DNA of 64,000 bases from Rhytidiadelphus loreus (lineage: Eukaryota > Streptophyta > Bryopsida > Hypnales > Hylocomiaceae), in the NCBI GenBank assembly GCA_947034895.1, contig OX344765.1:13645001-13709000 (forward strand). The letters run 5' to 3'. The first letter of the stretch is position 1. Every line of letters begins with the position of its first letter. Made by a program: the position numbers and the translations under genes. The notes beneath the pieces were generated by a model. It was not told the DNA's origin, searched no databases, and saw only the letters and a program-made list of their open reading frames with translations. Below, one piece after another: positions 33,752 to 46,000 of the stretch.

Positions 33752-36399
33752 ATGGCAAACAACAAGGTGCCTTTGTGGACGTTGGAGTGTGAGTCGGCAG
33801 ATCCTGAGTACTTAGGCAAGTTGGACAATGGAGGAGCTGCGACCTTGGAGGCTGTAGTATAGATTTTTGTTAAGACAAAACCAAGGCAATTCCAAAAAAG
33901 GTTCGTTTAAGGGGGAAAGCTCAAATTAGCTTAGTGTTTTAATTAGCTAATGTCACTTTGTAGGTAAATCTCTCTTCCTTTAAATTCCAAACATATTATT
34001 TGTTACCACAAGTCAAGTTAGTAGGAATTGGGATAAATGGCTTATTTCTATTCTCCTCACACTAGTAAACCGTCAATTAGTAATTCCTAGGTTTTATCCC
34101 ACTATGTCTATAAATCTATCTTCTCCAACAAAGTCAAAGTAAATAGATGAGAATCAATAATCAAATTCAATTGTCATTTTTCAATAATCATTAAACAATA
34201 GCCATAATGTTAGTACTTATTTTCAATTGTCATTTAGCAATAATCATTTTTCAATAATCGATTTTCACAAATAATCAATCAATAGTCTCTTTTCAATAGT
34301 CACAATTCGATAGTCAAACTACACATACAAGACAAATCACATTTTATTTAAATTTAAAATTGTATAACCGCAAGGTAAAGTGCACACAAAGGAATGTATC
34401 AACTTTCTATGAAGAGTTGGAAGTTAAAATAACTTGCAATAATTTGACTTAGATGCAAATGCAAAAAACTACACATGAAATATAATAAACTATTTCATAG
34501 TTTTGAAAAGAACTCCTAATTTAAAATGCAAAAGTTCAAAGCTAAATGGATCTCCTGTGGGATGCTACCACTATAACATTAACAATTTCTAAATTGCCAA
34601 AATCTATAACTAGTTGTGATATGGATTCTATTCACAACAAAGTTCTTGGTCTTCACTGCAATTTCAACCATATAGCAAATATTAAACACTAATATACTTA
34701 AGCAATTGACAAAATCAATAGTCGGATATTCAATGTGATCTTTTCAATAGTCAAGTTAAGTAGCATGGTTATTCAATAGTCAATATTCAATAATCTTTTT
34801 ATGTGCAAAATCAATTTATCATAACAATAGTCGTTTCATCAATGGTTTTTTGTAACCGGCTCAATACTTATATTTAAAGTTGTTCTTCATTTAATTATAC
34901 AATCTAAGTCTACTAGTCCCGAAGGACCGGTAAGATTCTTCACTTCATCTTCACATATTGTAATTCTATATTTATACCAATTTATTCATAATGATTAATT
35001 TATTATTCTCACAACCTCTTGGCAATAATGCTTCAATTTAATTTAATTCTCTTCACACTTTTAATTGAATATGCAATTAATTTTCCTTACAATTTCTCTC
35101 GGAGTTTGCTTCTTAATAATTAAATATAAAACTCTCAAAATTTATCATACAATGCTCCACGGTTATTCTCTCCAAGAAAAATCAAATGTATATGTGTTCT
35201 AAATTACTCACATTTAATCTCTCGGCAATAAATATTAAAAACTAATTACTATAAACAATTGGCCAACCGGCTCTTTCTTTAATTTACAAAATACCATGTT
35301 AATTAATTAAATATTCACACTCTTAAATTGCTTCTACAATCAAAGTACAATTTAATTCTCCACTTAAAAAAATTATTTGAATCACTCAATTCTATCAAGA
35401 AAAACTACAAGGATTACAATAAGTGTTCTCACAACATAATTCATTAAAAATGAACAATTAATTCTTTAAGAATTTATAAAATTCCTCTTTGCACTCTAAG
35501 ACAATAATCAATAATTATCTCTTCCAATTCCCTCGGCAAAGATGATAATAATAATTTTATAAATTAATCCTCTCGGTTATCTCTCAACAATAAGGCTCCA
35601 ATTAAATTAAATTGTATTATCCTTCACAATTAATACTCAAAGAATGACAAGTGATAACCCAAAATTATCCTTACAATAATTAATAAATTTTCAATTACTC
35701 TCTAAACTTCACTTCCAATTATAAAATTATCAAACACACTTAATAATTTAACACATACACACACAATTGCCCTCATGGCAAAGATATTAAAAATCACACA
35801 AAATTACTTAGCCTAAGCTCAAGCTATGAACACTCAAGAAGGTACAATAATTCACACAATAACACATGAAAAACAAAGAATGCAAGAGAGAAAAAATGGA
35901 AGAAGAAAAAACACTTAAACCAAATTTAAGATTTGAAAAGACATGAGAGACAACCTCCCAACTATAACTACCTTAATTTAATTTTAATTTAATTCATTCA
36001 AAATAAAATCAACAAATTTAATTCATTTCCACTCATTTTAAATTATCCTTCTCAAATTTAACCGCAGTCACACAATAATTGCAAAAATGAACAAAATTTA
36101 GTGTTAAAAGTCTCACAGAGGCATTGAGAAACTCGTTGGAGTCGAACGATGTGTTGAAATGGGCCTTCGAATTCTGGGACGTTGAAGACAGAAGGCGCGT
36201 CAGGAAAAGGTTGGAGCGCCTCAACGGATTTGGCATTCCTAAACGATGGCGGATGGTGCCACTTTCTCATCTTCGAGTTACAGAGCTAATCCAACTCCGG
36301 GCGATTCTTTTGGGCGGCTGGTCTCAGGAGATTGAAGCTTCATTGAGGGATGGGCAGGTCGACAGTTCAATGGTGTGGCTGACCCCTGCATGTTGGTGA
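33752..36399 (+). pseudogene. Unknown short protein gene split by an LTR-like insertion
   Basis: An ATG at 33752 opens a frame of normal-looking codons that is cut at 33852. The same frame resumes at 36123 and ends at TGA 36397-36399. If one copy of the flanking GAGGC is removed together with the inserted DNA, the two pieces form one continuous frame of 125 codons. The second part has a basic, helical-looking stretch (DRRRVRKRLERLNGFGIPKR) and a Leu-rich segment. I do not recognise the family. A GT at 33854 and AG pairs at the right end mean the insertion might instead be spliced out as an intron: cutting after 33853 and at 36120 keeps the frame, with one extra Ala. Alternatively the frame is itself part of a larger unseen gene with a donor at 36395. 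Confidence 0.45.
33853..36117. mobile_element. Solo-LTR-like insertion, 2265 bp, GAGGC target duplication
   Basis: The insert begins TGTAGTATAG and ends GTCTCACA, the TG...CA ends typical of LTRs. It is flanked by identical 5-bp direct repeats GAGGC (33848-33852 and 36118-36122). Its interior is very AT-rich, with many CAATAATCA / TCAATAGTC words, and has no gag-pol frame. I therefore read it as a solo LTR or a non-coding LTR derivative. It interrupts the reading frame described above. Confidence 0.7.
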
Positions 36400-37372
36400 G
36401 GTACGTATGCATTTCCATTTTCAATGTTGCTTTTCATATTTCAGAGGCTTCCCGGTGATGCTTGCATGGATTGTGTTTCCCCTTTGTCCATGGTTGCAAT
36501 TTGAATCATCATGTGCTGTTGTTTTTATTATACAGGTATTGACTTGATTTTGGGCTGAACCTGCATTTTAGCCCATGTGTACATACTCAGTTTTGCGACT
36601 TTAATCATGAATGGTGTGTTATGTGTTTGTTAACACACACACCAAATTTTTTGGGACTTAAACATTCTATACAGCTTTTGTTTTGTCATGATACATTGTT
36701 TCTCCATCATTGTTTTGATCTCCACAATTTTGGCACAACTTTTGGTTTCATTGCTTCAAAAAATTTGGCCTACTTGCTGTGATTTCGGACTCTTCTGAAT
36801 ATAGTTTGATTTTGGACTCTTCAATTTCGGTTGTGGTGTAAGAATTTTGCATGTGAAATGTTGGTATGTTTTTTGAACAAATCTAACTCAAGCATTTTTA
36901 TAATGAACATAGGGTATAGAAAATTGAAGCTCCAAACAAATTATACTAAAAGATAGGGTACATGAAATAACCTTCTTTTAGAAATTTAGGTAAATTAAGC
37001 CCCCTATAAATTCTCAAAAATCACCTACATAGCCCCTGAATAATAGGGGCTTGATCAATGAACCTCCTGAATAGTGCACCCCCCGTGATCTCAGCTTAAT
37101 TGTAGCATCTTCTGTGAGCAAACCCAAGCGCACACCACACCTGGCAAGGCCATGATTCGATCCCATTGAATAGTCTATCTTGTCACACAGAATTGGAGGT
37201 GTTGCAGTGGGCTTGCTGAGTCGAGCTCAGATACACTCTTTTACGAGAGTCTGCCAGTGGAAATCAATCGCTGTGAAGTTGCAAATTCATGTATCTAGAT
37301 GTGGAATTCCGGGTGAAATTAAACCACGACGTTAGCGATGTGAAATCCGTGCTGGAGAAGGATTTCAGATGC
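36400..37372. other. Region between two convergent genes, no gene recognised
   Basis: Presumed 3' flanks of the split frame (+) and the IQM-like gene (-). An AT-rich part is followed by a balanced part near 37080-37370. Nothing else is supported. Confidence 0.35.
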
Positions 37373-40300
37373 CTAACGAGGGGTTACTTCTGGTAGTGCA
37401 GCAGCTGTCGTGTCGAATAAGTCCTCGTGTCCGGAGTCGGAGTCACACTTTGTGAAACGCGCGTTAGAATCAGAGCGGGTGGTGAATCCCGCGCTTGCTA
37501 ACAGTGCTATGAACGTTGTCTCGTTGTCCATCGACGATACCCTCCCGCTCTTCTCTGGAGCTCGTTTCGCAATCTCATCTTCAGATTCCAAATGAACCTG
37601 CAGAATGAAAACCACCAAGACAGTGTTAATAATCAGTTCTATTCTTAGCTCTACATCTCTCTGTGAATCAGTTCGATCACTCACACGGACAGAGATTATC
37701 CTTCGGTTGGTTTCCTGAAGGGTATGTCAGAAGTTTCCCAGTATGATTTTACACTGGGAATATATGCGAGGGGGTCTTGAATGGAAAAGTGGCACACGGG
37801 GAAAATCAGTGGCACAAATTTTCCTTGTTGGGAACACTGCAAACCGGGAATTGAATGGCAATCCGGGAACCAGAGATAATCTCCCACTAACGAAACAGAG
37901 TATATTTATCAAAAAAGAAAAAGAAAAGGAAAATAAACTAGGTATCACAAATGTATGAACAATTAACAGGTTCTTGCACCAAATCAATAAAATGCAATGC
38001 AACTGATGCAATCGCCATATTCAGTAATATGGCAAAAACTCAAGAAATTGGCATTTTTCTAAATGCCTGTCCAGACACTCAGATCTATTCCAGTTTTGGT
38101 ATTTAATTAGAGCTTTCGCATTTGAAATGTGTTAATTTCGGCGCTCTGAAACATGCCAATTTACTTATCCTTTTTGACCATTACCTTGGCAACAGTCAGA
38201 TCAGCGCCACTGTTCGTGAGGGAGGAGATCAATGTTCGAAAGTTGTCTGGGGTGGGAAGATAGTGTCCACTATGTGCCTCCATAAGCTGTGAAGACCAAA
38301 ACAGGTGGAGGGAGTGAATATCACTTCGCGATTTGCTAAGTAACAAAGGCTCCTGACGGGGCTCCTGAGCTACTCTTTATTCTTATTTAGTGTGACCGAG
38401 ACTAAATTACCTGAATTTCATTTACTTTTGACTGCATGATTTTGCTGACTCTAGGAAAACAAATTTATCCAGGTATAAAAGTACCCCACTATAGCTTTTT
38501 CATTGCTTCATACTTGGAACGTTCAAGGAGACATATTCAGTACAAACAAGTGCAGCAGAAAGTAAAAAACAGTGTAAGCCATACTAAATAGAATAAAGAG
38601 GAATCTCGAGTCTATCTGGTAGTGGGAAAAAATTTCAATCTGGATCAGTACCTGCAGAACGCCGTGATTTACAACGAGTCGTCCAGCTGCAGTGGTGACA
38701 CCTCCAGCCAAGAAACTCGAATGTTGAAACTTCCCTTTCTCTTTCTGTTTAGCATACCATATATAGCCACTACTTTGAGTTAATTTAACCCCAGAAGCTC
38801 TTTCATGTTTAGAGGCCAAATATCAGTTAAAAATATTAGTCCCCAACATAAGGCTCAAATCTTCATCTGTATTTATTTTCTTACAAACTTCACTTGTAGG
38901 ATCCTTAAATTAACTTGATGAAGTACCAGTACATCTTCCCAAAACTTTAGAGTGAATATCTCCACCAAGTGTAAGTTCAATGTGCCCAAACTTCAAAATG
39001 TAGGCTTTTCTAGTCCTTCCAAAAGGTGAAACTTGGTCTTAAGTTTCTTCATTTAAAAAAAATAAAAATGTGTGTCCCATAACTTGTGCATTTTAGTCAA
39101 TGTGATGGAAAATGGGTTGAGAATAGATTAATATATATATATATATATAACCAAAAATACTTTCATATTCATCTTTAATAAAATTATAAAGGAAAAGGTG
39201 GCACAAAATGAAAGAAAAAACTATACCATTAATAATTTTTATAAGACATTAACAATTGCTAATCCCAATTATAGTGAGAGTGTTCTAGTAAATAATTAGT
39301 ACCCTTTATTTTTGTTATTATTTGAAAATTTTCAAGATTGAATTCAGAAAATTATGACTTAATATGTTTTTTCTAACTTCATTAATTGCCCACAAAATAA
39401 AAACTCTTCATAACTCTCACCTCATTATTCAGAATTGAATGATTCAAATATTTTTGAGTAGATATCAACCTAAATAATTCAACAAAATTAGTCATTTTAT
39501 TTTTAGAATATAGTTTTAGCTATCTGGTTTGACATTGAAATCGGAAAAAAAAAAAACTTCAAAATTTTGCAATATTTATTGAAATGACACAAAGCTTTAC
39601 ACATAAATTAGGATGATTAACATCAATTCTAAAAATTTCATAAAAAATTCCAAATTATGAAGTCAACAAAGACTGCCCAAGTTCTTTAAAACCCAAAGTG
39701 GGCTCCTAGGTCCTTTAGGGGAAGGTTCCAGAATCACTGGTCACTCCCGACTCTTGAGAGAAACGAGCTACCATTAACTTAGCCATCACATCCGGGAGGA
39801 AGCTTACGAAATATCGAAGCCACTGGCACCAAGCAGATTCAGTTTTCGAGGATACCTTGGCAACATAGAGCTTGTCGCAAGGGCTCAAGACGAATATCCA
39901 TCGATCCCCCTTCGGTGTATGCAATAATTCCCGAGTCAATTTATACACTAGCTTGCCATCTTCAATGATTACTTCATACGCCTTCCTCTCTTTCTGTCAT
40001 TGCAAATTGTCTCTGTTAATTAGTTTGTAACTTTGAGCAGCAAAGTTATATGTCTTACAATCCGAGGGTTACTCGGGGAAAGGCCGACTTCTAGTTGGGA
40101 GTTAATGTAAAGAACTGCAGAAGATTCGTACCGGGGCTAGGTATTTGATACATTGCGCTTCTAAATTTTCCCTGGAGCAGACTTCCAAATCCAACTGCTT
40201 CCCTTCCCCGTGGTCTAACCTGCAAGTTGACCAAGATACTGCCAATTTACCGACAAAACGATTTTCTGACACCAAGTTAGGATTTCTGTGCTGGCAAAAG

Positions 40301-41228
40301 CTGGATAAGGTACATCTAGCTTGAAAACAGTAACGTACGCACCAGTAATAAAATGGTTCTGTTGTTTGACTCTTGATCCAGACTTCATAGAAAAAGCGCA
40401 AGTTGTGGCCATAGCGGTGCTTGGGGTCGATCTGCAGAAACACTGAGAGACAACTCTAAGCCAATCGTGCGGATCTTGCAAACTGGACACAGCCAAGCTC
40501 AAGACGGAGACAACTAACATTGGTGTGTCGAAAATGGGAAGACGTACATACCGCTTCCAACCAATGATGGGGCCCTAACTTCAGACCTTTCTCATCCTTT
40601 GACAAGCCTCGCCCAACCTGCACCCCAACATCAAACTGTCTGATGTTACTGCATGAAAATGAAGACAGTTAGACAAGAAGTTGAATTAATTGATCCAGCC
40701 CTAGTGCCTAACACAGTGAAGAATCAACACCTTCGCAGCTTTTCTCTCCAAGCGAATCCAATTCTCACGCGGCGAGTAATAGCGGCGATCCTTAGGACTT
40801 AAAGTGTAGAGCTCTTGGGCATCCTGCTCAAGAGTGACTGTTTCCAGGCGACTCTTCCTGCCACAAAAACACAGCTCAATCCTGTCGACATGCACGCACA
40901 GCACGTTTTCGAATCTACAAGACACCACTTTGAAACTTTCCCCTCTAAGCAAGGACCTGCCCACTTATTTTTAGAGATTTGAACATCAGTCGGTACGCCA
41001 TGGCATGGTGCACGTGAGGTACGGATCTTACCTTCCAACTCTCTCTCCCAGTGAGATCGATGCAGCAGGAGCTCCAGCATCCAAACCGCCGAACGCATCA
41101 GTGAGAGGATGAACTTTCGCTGCACCATCATGAGCTGACGCCGGACACTTAGAGCTCTTCAGAACGTCGCCACCAGTGGCATCCTCCACCAGAAGCTCCG
41201 ACCGGTCTTCGACAACATATTTTCTCAT
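37373..41228 (-). CDS. IQM: IQM-type calmodulin-binding family protein
   Basis: Nine exons on the minus strand join in frame to 374 codons: 41228-41032, 40857-40731, 40617-40552, 40431-40343, 40219-40132, 39993-39856, 38744-38652, 38286-38185, 37597-37373. The conserved IQM core is clear: [12 protein letters not shown] leading to [17 protein letters not shown] (about 125-140), [68 protein letters not shown] (about 239-258) and [18 protein letters not shown] (about 272-289). The family is plant-specific, cytosolic or nuclear, and linked to Ca2+/calmodulin signalling. Canonical members carry an IQ motif (LQKVY...TRR) before the core. I find none here: residues 1-100 are unrelated and partly low-complexity. 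The C-terminal 74 residues are acidic/Ser-rich and variable. The start is the ATG at 41228. A missed upstream exon could hold the IQ motif. Confidence 0.9.
38835..39724. mobile_element. Decayed repeat in IQM intron 6, related to 31942-32329
   Basis: Intron 6 is 1111 bp while the other introns of this gene are 113-587 bp. Most of it matches the 31942-32329 element in order and orientation: ATCTTCAT...TTTATTTATT, a CCTTA...TTAACTTG word, AATGA(T/C)A...AAAGCTTTA, GATTA(G/A)CATC, AATTATGAAGTCAA and AGTGGGCTC...CCTTTAGGG. It also holds an (AT)n run at 39129-39149. No clean ends remain. Confidence 0.55.
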
Positions 41229-42221
41229 TGTTAACAACGACGAACGAAGGAATTACGAGAACCAGACAGTAGTTCTACTGCCCACTATCTCTGGCAGCAT
41301 TTGACAAGAACAAGCTCAGAGGCCTAGCTAACAACAACCTCCCCGCAAACAAACGATTCGTTGGGATCCAGCTGCTAGCGAACTAGCTAGCTAGCTCCAA
41401 AGTACGGAGCTGAGTACGTAATAGCCAGGACTCCGAAGTACAGAACGAAGTACTCACAGCGAAGTACTCACGTACGTACTGATCGACGATTGACGGCTCT
41501 TCTGGTGCCGGTAAAGCTCCGAGTGAAGATTCAGTTGAGATTCTGCTGCAGTATTCCCACTCGGTGAAGATTCAATTCCATGGCGCACCCCTTTGATCAA
41601 AAGAATCCGTGGAGCCAATAATGCGGGTCGCGTCCTCCGACGAGTCCAGCTCGATCACGGCGCTGCACACGTGCTAGACAATGGGAGTTCGGTGTCGATC
41701 CCTCCGGTCCATGGGACTGAGCGTGTCGGAAGAATGAAGTGAAGATGGTTTGGCAGGGCTTGGATCCCGGCCCTGGCTTGGGCCCCAGCTTAATTAAGCC
41801 CCGTAACTGAACGCGCTGTTCTCATGACTTTGGGGCTAATGAATTTCAGTTGCCGTGGTGACGTTGGAGGATCCACCAATTTCGGACGGAGTGAAAGGGA
41901 AGGTACCCATTAGTAACCGTCGCACCATCAGCAGTGACGGAATAGGGTGCCGTATTTCCAACCAAGGGTGGAAAGATTTTCATTTTCTCTTTGGAATGCG
42001 TGTTTTTCTCCTTTTTCAAGGTTTGGATCAATAAATTCATGACATATAAGGTAGAATCACCCATTCCCGACCAGGGGTGAGTCTCCAACATGTAGAGGTA
42101 ATCTAATTCCAACCAAGTGAGCTGTTTTTGTGGACTACCAGATTTAATCACGAGCACAATATACAAGGCTGCAAGGAACAATTATTACATGCCATGTGTT
42201 TATTTTGAAATTTGTACACAT
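41229..42221. other. 5' flank of the IQM-like gene
   Basis: The first about 550 bp upstream of the ATG are balanced to GC-rich, with GTACTCAC/GAAGTAC words, as expected for a promoter and leader. A minus-strand frame at 41846-42181 (about 110 codons) has some regular composition but I cannot assign it, and it may be repeat-derived. Confidence 0.4.
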
Positions 42222-42755
42222 GAGCAGGAAGTAATCTTGTCTATGATTGGAATTGCAGAACTCTGAGTGTTGGGTATGGGTCGGGAACACTTTATGCCTT
42301 CTAAAATTCACAGAAATCTCAGTTTTGCAAATAAAATTCTGAAAATTTTGCAATCACAATATTTTCTACGTTCCTGCACAGGAAAAATTTCCATTCCACT
42401 CAACTATTCCCCATCTGTCCCACAGATGCTTATTTGATCGGTTATGGACAACCTTATTTTAAGTGAGCAAGAATCAAAGTAAGAAGCAATGAGCAGGAAA
42501 GTAGTTCTTGAATGATCGAAATTGGAAGAGTTTAGACATTGGCTATAGGTCCAACGCACTTTTTGCCTCCCAAAACTTATAGTAATTTCAATTCAAGCAA
42601 TAAAATTTCCAAATTTTTGGCAATCCCCATCATTTTTATGAATGAACCTCTGAAAATATTTGTTTTACCTTGCACTACCCCAAATCGTGTCTAAAATTGC
42701 TTATTTGATCAGTTATGGGTGCCTTCACCTTAATTAGGGAAGGAAACTTGGTTTT
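42222..42755. repeat. Diverged tandem duplication, about 265 bp
   Basis: Two copies (about 42222-42480 and 42490-42755) share the order GAGCAGGAA, ATGAT(T/C)G(G/A)AATTG, a GG(T/G)C...CACTTTTTGCCT-like word, AATAAAATT(C/T)(T/C), GCAATC, and TGCTTATTTGATC(G/A)GTTATGG at the end. No coding function is recognised. Confidence 0.65.
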
Positions 42756-42807
42756 ATGTGATAGAAGTCATTGATTAAGCTATTATGATCAAGTTATTTG
42801 TGACCTA

Positions 42808-43043
42808 TGTTCAAGAAGAACCGGCAGCTAGTTCGAATTTAACTAGTGGAACTGGGGGAAAAAATTGGTTGCAATTTAAAAACACAGGCAAAAAATTGGT
42901 GAAAAAAATCTATAAAATTCTATTTCAAGCAAAAAAAATAGAGAAAATAAGTAAATAATTGGACATCGTACTTGAAAAATTGGTATAATTTAGAAATTGA
43001 AGGAAAATAGCCGGTAGAACTCAAAAAACTTCTTGAACATTGT
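42808..43043 (+). repeat. Dispersed repeat family B, copy 1
   Basis: Matches 51186-51436 in the same orientation: CTAGTTC...TTAG, GTGGAA, AAAAATTGGTTGCAATTT, GTGAAAAAAAT, a GTAC...ACTTGAAAAA word, and ATTGAAGGAAAATAGCC. Non-coding. Confidence 0.7.
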
Positions 43044-46000
43044 TTGTGATGACCTGCATTGGCAAAGGTCAATTGTTGTCAACCTACTAGAGCCATTTGT
43101 GTGTGGTTTCTTTGCAACCTCCTAAGAGTGCATTTCAAATCTTCATTCTGTCCTCGGGACTAATGGAAAATGCATCCTTTGAATCTTTGCTCTATCTTCT
43201 TTTTTGAACTCTAGCAAATTGAATGACTAATAGGGCGTTTATACACATTCACAAGTAAGTCAAGTGACTTGGTCAACAAATATTTTCACTATTTTCCAAT
43301 TATATATATTCATAAATGAAGCTACTCTATAGAAGTATTTTTTGACTCCATTATGTTTGGCAAGGCCATAGTGAACTACATCTACCAAAAGTCAAAAAGC
43401 TCACTCTACAAAGCCCAAATTTTCTTTATTGTTTGTCCTCCAAGGGGACACTTGGGCATTTAGAGGTTTAATTAGTATTTTGGTTTTGTATCCATTGTAT
43501 GAAGGACAAAAAAAGGTCAATTTGAAAGTGAAAATTTTGGGCAAGTCACAAACAAGGTTGTATACCTTAACAAGTCTAATAAAGTGTTTTCTAGGAGTCC
43601 AAAAAAATGTCTTTTCAAAGTATATTGTATTACATGGGAGATTATTACACTAGAGTTCAAGTTTCGTCTACTGTTGGATTTTGGATAAGTTTCCATAATC
43701 ATGATCTCAATCTTTAGCTTGATTTTTTGGAACCTTTTATAGTGATGCAAATTTCCAAGAGCTTCACATGGATATAATTTTCACTGAAATTAGAATTATA
43801 GTCCATAAGTTATTAGTTTTTTAGCTTCAAATTTTGCAAAAAAAATTAGGATGGATAAAGAAATTTAAAGGAATTTCACTTGACTTTTGAAAGGGCAACA
43901 ACTTGACAGAGAACAAGAGACCAAAGTTTCCAATAATGGGAACTTCTGGAGAATAATTTCCTAATGATGGGAACATACAACCATATAGAAATAATATTTT
44001 TAATTTTGGGAATAAATGGGAACTAAGAGAACAAAGTTCTAAATGATGGGAATGAGTGGGAACAAATGCAAGGAATAGAGAACTTAGGACATTTTTACAA
44101 TAGTGCCCAATGTATTTGGAACTTAGCTGATCGCATTGTGCTTTTAAATTTTATAGAAATTAGAGATTTTGGTATATCTGAAATTCCTTTTTATGTGCTT
44201 GTGAAGAAAAATGTATCTTGGCATCCACTTTTGAAATTCTTCTAATTTGAAGGTATGAGGTGGAAATTTTGTTTGCCAAATGGCCTAGTGTCTTGTCATT
44301 TCTTTGCACATCCATGAATTGCCAGTTTCTTTTTAATATATTCCACTTCAATCTTTATTATCTTTGAAATTAGTAGAGACATACATGACTAATTATTTAA
44401 TATAGTAAATTTTGAAATTCAAAGGCTATAGTGCAAAAAAATTCCTACAAGTGGCAGTCAAAGCCATCTAAAATTCTTGGGTGGGGTCCAAATAAACTTT
44501 ATTTTTCACTTCAAATGCAAATATCTTGCAATCTATGTGGTAAAATGTGACAAAAAATTTACCACATGTTCATATACAAGTTTAGTGCAAGATCCTATGG
44601 TTCATTAATCAAAATATTTATTTTCCCATCTTTTTGAATTAATGCATTAGAAATGGCAGTTTTTAGTGGATTTTGATGGAAAAGAGTCCATGGGACTTTA
44701 AGAGTTAATTAAAATTTGTATGCTCTATTTAAATTCTCTATATTATCTTTGAAAATAGGCTTGTATGTAATCAACTAACATAAATACATATGCAATAGTT
44801 AAAAATTTTGATGTTGAATAATGCAAAACTTTCTAAAAATTTGAGTTGAACAATCATTCCAAGAAACATTTGTTATCAATTTAATCTTAAAATGGGCTAT
44901 TTTAGCGAGTACTATGACTTTTGGAATAAAAATCTTAAAAATGAAATAAAATATGTAAAATTTTTAAAGCACTAAAAATGATATATTATAAAAAAAGTAG
45001 GTGTAGAAAAATTTATCTTTAAAAGTTATGCACAAAAAGAGAGCAATGGAAAATGCCAAGAAAATAGATTCTTTGGTGTTTGATTTTAGGAAATATTATA
45101 AAATAAAAATTGGACATTTTTCCTAACTTAAAGGTGCTCCTTCTCAACTATTTGCATCGTTGAGAAAGAAAAAACTTATTTTCTACACTTGCTCAAAGGT
45201 AGTGCACTTTGAACACATATAGAAGGTGGACACTTCACTTACTATAATTAGAAAATCTCTTCATGGGCTTGTGTAACTTTAGTAGAAGTCTTTGTATCCC
45301 AATTTTGACCTTCAAATTCACATTTTGGGATTGAAAATAAGACTACCCCCTTCGTTCCAAAATAACAAAAGTAGATATTCAATTCAAGAGGGATATTCAA
45401 AATTAGTAAACTAATTTTAAAAAGTGAAAAAATTATTCAATGTCTACAACTACTCCATATATATTCATTTTAAATTTTATATAAAATTGACATACAATGC
45501 AAAAGTTATGAGCAAAAAACCACCCGTTGGAGGCCAAAGGGACAAATAAAATATAAAACAAGTGTTTCTTGCAATCACCCTAAACTATGGTAATGTTATT
45601 GGGTAGTGCCCAAAATTGCTTTTTTCAAACTTCAAAAAATTATAAGCTTGCAATATATGTAGTGAAATGGATTGAATTATCTTCCACAAAATTATGTAGT
45701 GGTCTAGTACAATTTTGTACTATTGAATTTTATAAAAATACTTTTATTTTGCAATTATATTCAATGCTCTAGAACTCCAAAAGGTGTTAATTTTAGACAT
45801 TCATTGAAAAATTTTGCCAAAAAATCATTGGGGATAAATGAGTTTTCATTCACATTTTGCATGTTTTGTGACTTTCATTACAAGTTTCATCCATGTTGAT
45901 GGATGTAAATAGCTATTGAAATCCCCCATACTTCATGGGGCATTTATATATACTCAAAAGTGAGTGAATTTGGGGGGGTACTATACTCTTTTGATCTATG

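Noticed and set aside
41846..42181. About 110-codon minus-strand frame
   Set aside because: Partly overlaps DNA next to the 42.2-42.8 kb tandem duplication, and no recognisable motif is present; probably repeat-derived.
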